From Ignelater luminosus (Eukaryota; Arthropoda; Insecta; Coleoptera; Elateridae), in assembly GCA_011009095.1 (NCBI GenBank), contig VTPC01091305.1, positions 1 through 64,000 on the forward strand: a DNA stretch of 64,000 nucleotides, read 5' to 3'. Numbering within the stretch: the stretch's first letter is position 1; each line of letters starts with the position of its first letter. The position numbers were made by a program, and so were the translations under genes. The notes under the pieces were generated by a model. That model saw nothing but the letters and a program-made list of their open reading frames with translations, was not told the DNA's origin and searched no databases. Shown piece by piece: positions 59,078 through 64,000 of this stretch.

Positions 59078-59126
59078 TCACAAATTATTCTTGTTTTAAA
59101 TTTTTAAATTTCACACCTGACATTAA

Positions 59127-59507
59127 TTTAATGTTCCTTTTATATAAAACGTTTATTTATATTTAATAATATTTATTTTTTACTTAGTTTATTACAATTT
59201 ATTTCCAGAATTTATTTACACTGAATTATTTATTTAATTATGTACAGAAGAATTTATTTATCACTAATTAACATTTATTTCGTTCGTAACTACCAACTGA
59301 TTGACTGTAGAACTCCTTCCGCTTGGTCAACGCCGCCTTATATTCGTTTCCGCGTGGTTCTTGATGAGCCCAGAAAGTTCGAGTTCCTTCTGGAACATTC
59401 GACGGTGGAAGAGTCTCTATAGTTCGAGATTTCTCCGGCACATTCGACCAGCTTGCTCGAGACTGTTCGGGACTTTTTCTAGAATATTCTAGGGTTGGCG
59501 CGTTACA
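59127..59507 (-). repeat. 5' LTR of the gypsy element
   Basis: 381 bp. It begins TGTAACGCGCC on the minus strand; its other end reads ATTAAA where the partner LTR has ATTACA, so one terminal base has changed. TTAC follows at 59508-59511. Confidence 0.95.
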
Positions 59508-59569
59508 TTACTATTGTTCGTTAAAAATCATAGGAGCTTAAAATACTATTTTGGCCGAATCTAGCACCT

Positions 59570-59860
59570 CTCATTACACTAAAAGTGTTATTGATTAGTA
59601 CTAGCAGAAAAACATCAAAATATTTTGATCTTCCAAACGTACCAGAACCTAGTCCAATAGAAAGATACTGGCTTTGATTGAAGCAAAAATCCAAAAAAGT
59701 GAAGAATACTGCCAACCACGACCGAATCTAAACGGTGTTGGACAGAAGCAAGTAATACCTAATCAAAAAAGATGTACAAAATCTAAAAGAGAGGGTAAAA
59801 CCAAAGTTCATTGTTTTTCAAGACGTAAGTGCATTGCAAGAATAGTTTGTTAAGTAATTT
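59570..59860 (+). pseudogene. 3' scrap of a Tc1/mariner-superfamily transposase
   Basis: Plus strand near 59,630-59,690 reads LPNVPEPSPIERYW, a stop, then LKQKSKKVKN. The PNVPE-PIERYW string is typical of the last catalytic region of IS630/Tc1-like transposases. Several stops follow. The gypsy element sits directly upstream, so it may have inserted into this older copy, but I did not find the other half on the far side. Confidence 0.5.
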
Positions 59861-59864
59861 TGTA

Positions 59865-61137
59865 TTTGTTAATATTGAGTTTTCAAATAAAACAGATTTC
59901 AAGTTCAAAAGCTTAATTATACTTTTGTATTTCCGATTTTTTTAGGGGTCAATTGTTTCGCGTACAATCCTTAGTGGCGTCAGTCAAATTTTGTAGAATT
60001 ATCTGCTAGGCTAGGGCAATACTCAATTATAATTATTCTTTCTTTGTTTCATTTGAAGTACGCACAAGAGGCCCCCTCCAAAGAATGGCTGTCCATTGAG
60101 ACAATCTGGTTCATCTAACCTCCCAAAATAAAATGGAAAAAAGTCTCCTACTGTATGAAGAATAGAAAACAACGATAACAAATAATAGAGATTTTAATAA
60201 TTTATCCACTCTATATTGGTTAATAAATATGTCCGTCTTTCTCTACCTCTGTTTATCAATTATAAAAGTACATGCGAAGAGAGGGTGGGAGAAACTTATA
60301 AAACTGAAGAAAACTCAACACGTATGAGAAGAGATTTCTGGAAAGGCATTGACAGCACTGGAATCTATTACCTAAACCAGAAATATTATGAAATTTCACC
60401 AACAGCAATATAATTAATCTACTGGATTCATAAAATGCAAACGCGCACATTTTGAAAAGGTACGAACTTAATTATAGTAACTTCAGTCAAATCAGATTTT
60501 TCAACTTCTGATAACACGAAATTAGAATTTATATGTATAAATAAAATATTTCTTTTAAAGAAGCCATTGAAAGACAAGGTTAGCCTCTTACCAATCGAGG
60601 AAACATTAAAAATAAAACCTCAGATGCCGAAAGGTTCAGAATTATGACAAATTCTGCAAGGACACAGAAGAAAACTCCTGCAACAAGCTGGTTTTGCCGC
60701 TTTTGATGTTGGGCAAAGACATTCGAGTTCAAAACCCTCCAGTGTTTGGGACAGGTTGTCAGCATTTAGCAACTTGAATCTTTTGTGGTTTTGCTTGATC
60801 AACCACCTACAGAACCAGAATTCTGCATGACCTACTTTGGTTTGGAAAGGAAACAAAATTTTTATCAGATAGGAGCTTATAAAGAAGCCTCTCGTGCCAG
60901 ACTTTGACTTGATGTCTAGAAAGTTAAATGTCACCACGATGTCTGTCAGTTGTTTTGTCGGTTATTATTTTTGTACGTTCTGTATAATCTAGAAATCTGA
61001 ACTGCAACATTATACAGGATGTCCTGAAAATGGCACATAATAAAAACACAACATGATTTCTTGATGAAATCTAAACAAAAACTAAACTATAGCAAGATAC
61101 TTTCCAGGTTTTCATTATCGAGTTATAGCTGTTTAAA
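59865..61137. other. no gene recognised; one transposon end
   Basis: AT-rich. A moderately GC-rich block at 60,600-60,940 has an unassigned minus-strand frame. From 61,012 a transposon-end-like sequence (ATACAGGATGTCCTGAAAATGG) trimmed here to its core ACAGGATGTCC runs up to the mariner C insertion site. Confidence 0.35.
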
Positions 61138-61139
61138 TA

Positions 61140-61167
61140 CGAGGGTGGTCTGAAAAGTTTCCGACCT
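61140..61167. repeat. left terminal inverted repeat of mariner C
   Basis: Identical to the reverse complement of 62401-62428. Confidence 0.95.
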
Positions 61168-61204
61168 AACAAAGATACAAGACATTTTTTCTGAAAATTC
61201 TTTT

Positions 61205-62250
61205 TTATTTTTCAAGATAGTCTCCTTGTAACTCTACACACTTCTCCCAGCGATGCTCCCATCTCTGTAACCCGTCCAAATAGTACTCGGCATTTTTCTC
61301 TGCTAAATAATTGTTCACAAAGGTGATTGCTTCTTCATTTGACGAAAATCTTTGTCCTCCGAGCGCAATTTTTAGATGAGGGAACAAACAGAAGTCGCTT
61401 GGGGCTAGATCTGGTGAGTAAGGCGGATGATCAAGCAGTTCAAACCGTAATTCGTGAATTTTCGCCATGGCAACCGCTGAGGTGTGAGACGGTGCGTTGT
61501 CTTGGTGAAACAGGATTTTCTTTTTCTGCAAATGTGGCCGTTTTTTCGCAAGTTCTGTCTTCAGCTTGTCAAGTAATGATGCATAGTATGCTCCTGTAAT
61601 GATTTTTCCTTTTTGAAGATAATCGATTAAAATAACTCCATGACTATCCCAAAAAACAGTCGCCATCACTTTCCTAGCCGAAAAAACAGTTTTTGCTTTT
61701 TTTGGAGCCGGTTCCCCCTTTGCAGTCACTGTTTGGATTGTATTTTTGTTTCGGGCGTATAATGGTGTATCCAAGTTTCATCTACAGTAATTAATCGGCG
61801 CCAAAACTCGGATTTATTTCGCCTAAACTGCGCCAAAAGAGCGTTGGAAATATTCATTCGAACACGTTTTTGGTCTAACGTGAGCAAACGCGGCACCCAA
61901 CGCGCGGACAGCTTTCCCATGCCTAAATATTGATTTAATATGTGACAAACACGTTCTTTTGACATGTTCATAACCTCTGCTATCTCTCTCACTTTAATTC
62001 GGCGGTCGTCTAGCACCATTTGGTGAACTTTGGCGATGTTTTCGTCGGTAGTTGCAGTTTTTGGACGTCCCGAACGTTCATCGTCTCCCAAGCTCTTACG
62101 GCCACGTTTAAATTCAGCAGCCCAAAATTTCACTGTGGTAAATGATGGTGCAGAGTCCCCGTACACAGAATCCAACTCATCTTTTATTTGCGAAGGCGTA
62201 TTGCCTTTGAAAAACAAATATTTAATGACTCGATACTCGATTTTGTCCAT
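61205..62250 (-). pseudogene. mariner transposase with a single 1-base deletion
   Basis: About 348 codons if one lost base is counted. The start MDKIEYRVIKYLFFKG (62250) fits the family; an upstream in-frame ATG at 62268 would add six residues. The helix-turn-helix region ends FWAAEFKRGRKS, followed by RSGRP, a second helix-turn-helix and WVPRLLT. Catalytic motifs: TVDETWIHHYTP, LFHQDNAPSH and YSPDLAPSD, with 34 residues between the second and third Asp. Near 61,726-61,730 one G is missing (CAGTGACTGC), which creates TGA after QSKQ at codon 175, between the first and second Asp. Everything downstream is open in the other frame to the normal end GDYLEK. No other lesion is visible. Confidence 0.95.
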
Positions 62251-62400
62251 TTTTACAAAAAACCTCACATCAACACACTCAAACGACTGTTACATAAAAA
62301 CTGCGCGTCCAAAATGGCTGAAACTTTGGTGAGTAACTGTCAACAGATGAACAACGAAATTCAGTAGCTTTTATTTACGAGTGCTGCCATCTTCACGTTG

Positions 62401-62428
62401 AGGTCGGAAACTTTTCAGACCACCCTCG
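62401..62428. repeat. right terminal inverted repeat of mariner C
   Basis: Perfect inverted partner of 61140-61167; followed by TA. Confidence 0.95.
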
Positions 62429-62430
62429 TA

Positions 62431-64000
62431 GAGTGAAGAATCAACTAATTTCAAATCATAATCATGACGAAAAGAAAATATCTGCATGCTATAATGCGTA
62501 GTGAGATTATTGAATTTCTAGCATTATTCTGTGGTTTGATATCTGTGACTTAAAACTAAGACTTAGAGATAACTTTTTCTTCACTATATTAAAAAATCTT
62601 ACCTGGTAAAGACACCTAGACAATCTTAAATATCTGCGTATTAACGTTTTTCTGGGTAAGAAAAATTTATTGTGGATTATGTGAGTTAATGCCATTATAA
62701 TATCTCAAAAAAGTTGTTATTTGTTTTTGAAAAATCAATTTCTTTAGCACATTGCGTTTTTAGAGATGTGGCAACACGCAATACAATATTACTTGGTAAC
62801 TAGATAAGTAATAACTTATTACACACCATCTGTGTTGAGTGCATTAAAATGGCATCGCGGTTGCCAAGTTTAAAACACTTTAAATGTTAAAATCTTCGAA
62901 AGTAAGCCACATAGACCAAAATGCTTTTCGACTTCTTTATGAGGAATAACGTGCCGTGGTGTTTACGTGTCATTTGCGGGAACCCTGTATTTTAGTAGTA
63001 GATAAACATAAACATAATCTTTCTCATTCCATGAGAATATACAGCTTTAGATATTAAAAACATATTTGACGATTTTTCTCATTTAACAAATAAACAATTT
63101 CTCCATTATATTTATTACTTTCCACATTTATTAGCGGTTTTAAATGATCTTAATCTACAGTGACACGGTCAAGGATTATTTGTGTACGATTTTGAAGGAA
63201 TATGGCTTCATTTATGGCAATAAAATTAGAATTATTTTTAAGAGAATTTATGCAGCAGTGGTTACTATATTTTCTTACGTAACAAAGAAGAGATGAACAT
63301 CTAAGATCAGTTGATTTTATTAAGTATAAATAGAAATAAACTGTGCAAAACAAGTACATAGTTTAATAATTAATGAATTACCAGTAAGTTAAACTATTCT
63401 TATTTTACTTTAATTCTACATTACAATATTTTGGTGCACTTTATTTACGTTATAAAGGCTAAGAAAAAGTGAAGTGTAAATTAGATTAGCTCGCAGTGAA
63501 AATGAGAAATTTAAAAAATTATAAAACTCGAATGTGTAAATCTGGAATCTTTTTGTAAAAAGAAAATGTACATGATGTGGTAAGAAGGACTAGAGAAAGA
63601 CGACAGTCACATAAGTGGAGAGATAATGTAGGCAGAACACAGAGTTGCAAGGATAGCAGTGAAACAAGAACCCAAAACCATAAAAAAAATATGCTGGGTA
63701 TTATCATCACAAGATAACTAAATGACTTAGATTATATTGCATAAATACAACAGTGCATAATTCTAGTTAAATTAAAATGAAAATTTGAACAGATACCTAT
63801 GTTTAAAGGAGAGTAAAAAAACAAAAGATAAAACGACGCATCGGCGGATATAAAACTGCAAATTTTGCAAAACTATTGTTATATACTTGACTTTAGCTAA
63901 AATTATCTTGAATATAATTTATCGAGTGTGGTTTCTGACTTACTTAAGGTATGTTTATTATTTTTTTCTGCAACTGTCACTATAGTGACAACTTTTCTGA
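62431..64000. other. AT-rich end of window, no gene recognised
   Basis: Only short open frames without motifs. Confidence 0.4.

Larger units (their letters stand above)
56014..59507 (-). mobile_element. internally deleted Ty3/gypsy retrotransposon with macro domain
   Basis: A 3,494-bp LTR element on the minus strand. Two LTRs of 381-382 bp bound it, and TTAC is duplicated on both sides (56010-56013, 59508-59511), the 4-bp duplication usual for Ty3/gypsy. From 5' to 3' it carries a Gag N-terminal part, an abrupt join to the end of the RNase H region, a full integrase, a GPY/F module, a TARG1-like macro domain, a CCCH zinc finger, a polypurine tract and the 3' LTR. The protease, reverse transcriptase and most of RNase H are missing. 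The LTRs differ at about 15 positions by eye, so the insertion is not very recent. Confidence 0.95.
61140..62428 (-). mobile_element. mariner element C (1.29 kb, DD34D)
   Basis: A mariner with perfect 28-bp inverted repeats (61140-61167 and 62401-62428) beginning CGAGGGTGGTCTGAAAAG. TA flanks both ends (61138-61139, 62429-62430). The gene is on the minus strand. It is distinct from elements A and B in its ends and protein, though all three share the outermost CGAGGG. Confidence 0.95.

Noticed and set aside
56014..59507. Endogenous retrovirus (with envelope) instead of a gypsy retrotransposon
   Set aside because: The extra region after integrase is a macro domain and zinc finger, with no signal peptide, furin-like site or transmembrane segment, so there is no envelope gene.
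1..64000. CRISPR arrays, rRNA, operons or bacterial insertion sequences
   Set aside because: Composition, splice signals and eukaryotic transposons show nuclear arthropod DNA; no regular short repeats with unique spacers were seen.

Overview
The window reads as AT-rich nuclear DNA of an arthropod, most likely an insect. It has no operons, almost no long host ORFs, and TA-flanked Tc1/mariner-type elements of the kinds common in insect genomes, plus a Ty3/gypsy insertion. I could not tell the order of insect from the sequence. Only one host coding exon is reasonably supported: a minus-strand exon near 7.25-7.59 kb that encodes a Ser/Thr-rich N-terminus with five N-glycosylation sequons and ends at a good splice donor. 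A GC-rich block near 55.3-55.6 kb may be another piece of host gene or promoter. Everything else recognisable is mobile DNA.

Layout. 0-7 kb: one mariner (783-2076, a single nonsense codon) and otherwise featureless DNA. 7-19 kb: the host exon, then about 11 kb with little beyond a candidate LTR/primer-binding site near 13 kb. 19-26 kb: an apparently intact DD41D (rosa/Visitor-type) element with perfect 31-bp inverted repeats and an unbroken 361-aa transposase; a decayed DDE transposase meeting an antisense scrap of a second one; and a 3-kb element of a family I cannot name, carrying a 740-codon decayed ORF. 27.9-29.2 kb: a second mariner. 35-43.5 kb: a graveyard holding a GC-rich tandem repeat, a decayed ORF of another unnamed family, a 460-bp inverted-repeat hairpin made of transposase sequence, and four further decayed DUF4817/DDE_3-type transposases, all on the minus strand. 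47.6-48.7 kb: a foldback element with long arms and no gene. 56.0-59.5 kb: a complete but internally deleted Ty3/gypsy insertion with two LTRs and a 4-bp target duplication. 61.1-62.4 kb: a third mariner.

The most striking item is the gypsy element. Downstream of the integrase GPY/F module its reading frame continues into a macro domain that resembles the ADP-ribosyl-glutamate hydrolase TARG1/OARD1, keeping the equivalents of both catalytic residues. A CCCH zinc finger follows, and then a tail of about 71 residues encoded inside the 3' LTR. Gag and the end of Pol survive around a large internal deletion, so this copy is non-autonomous, yet the macro-domain ORF is still open.

Apart from the DD41D element, every recognisable transposase shows inactivating lesions. 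The genes do not form a pathway; the window is a record of repeated insertions, some nested or adjoining.
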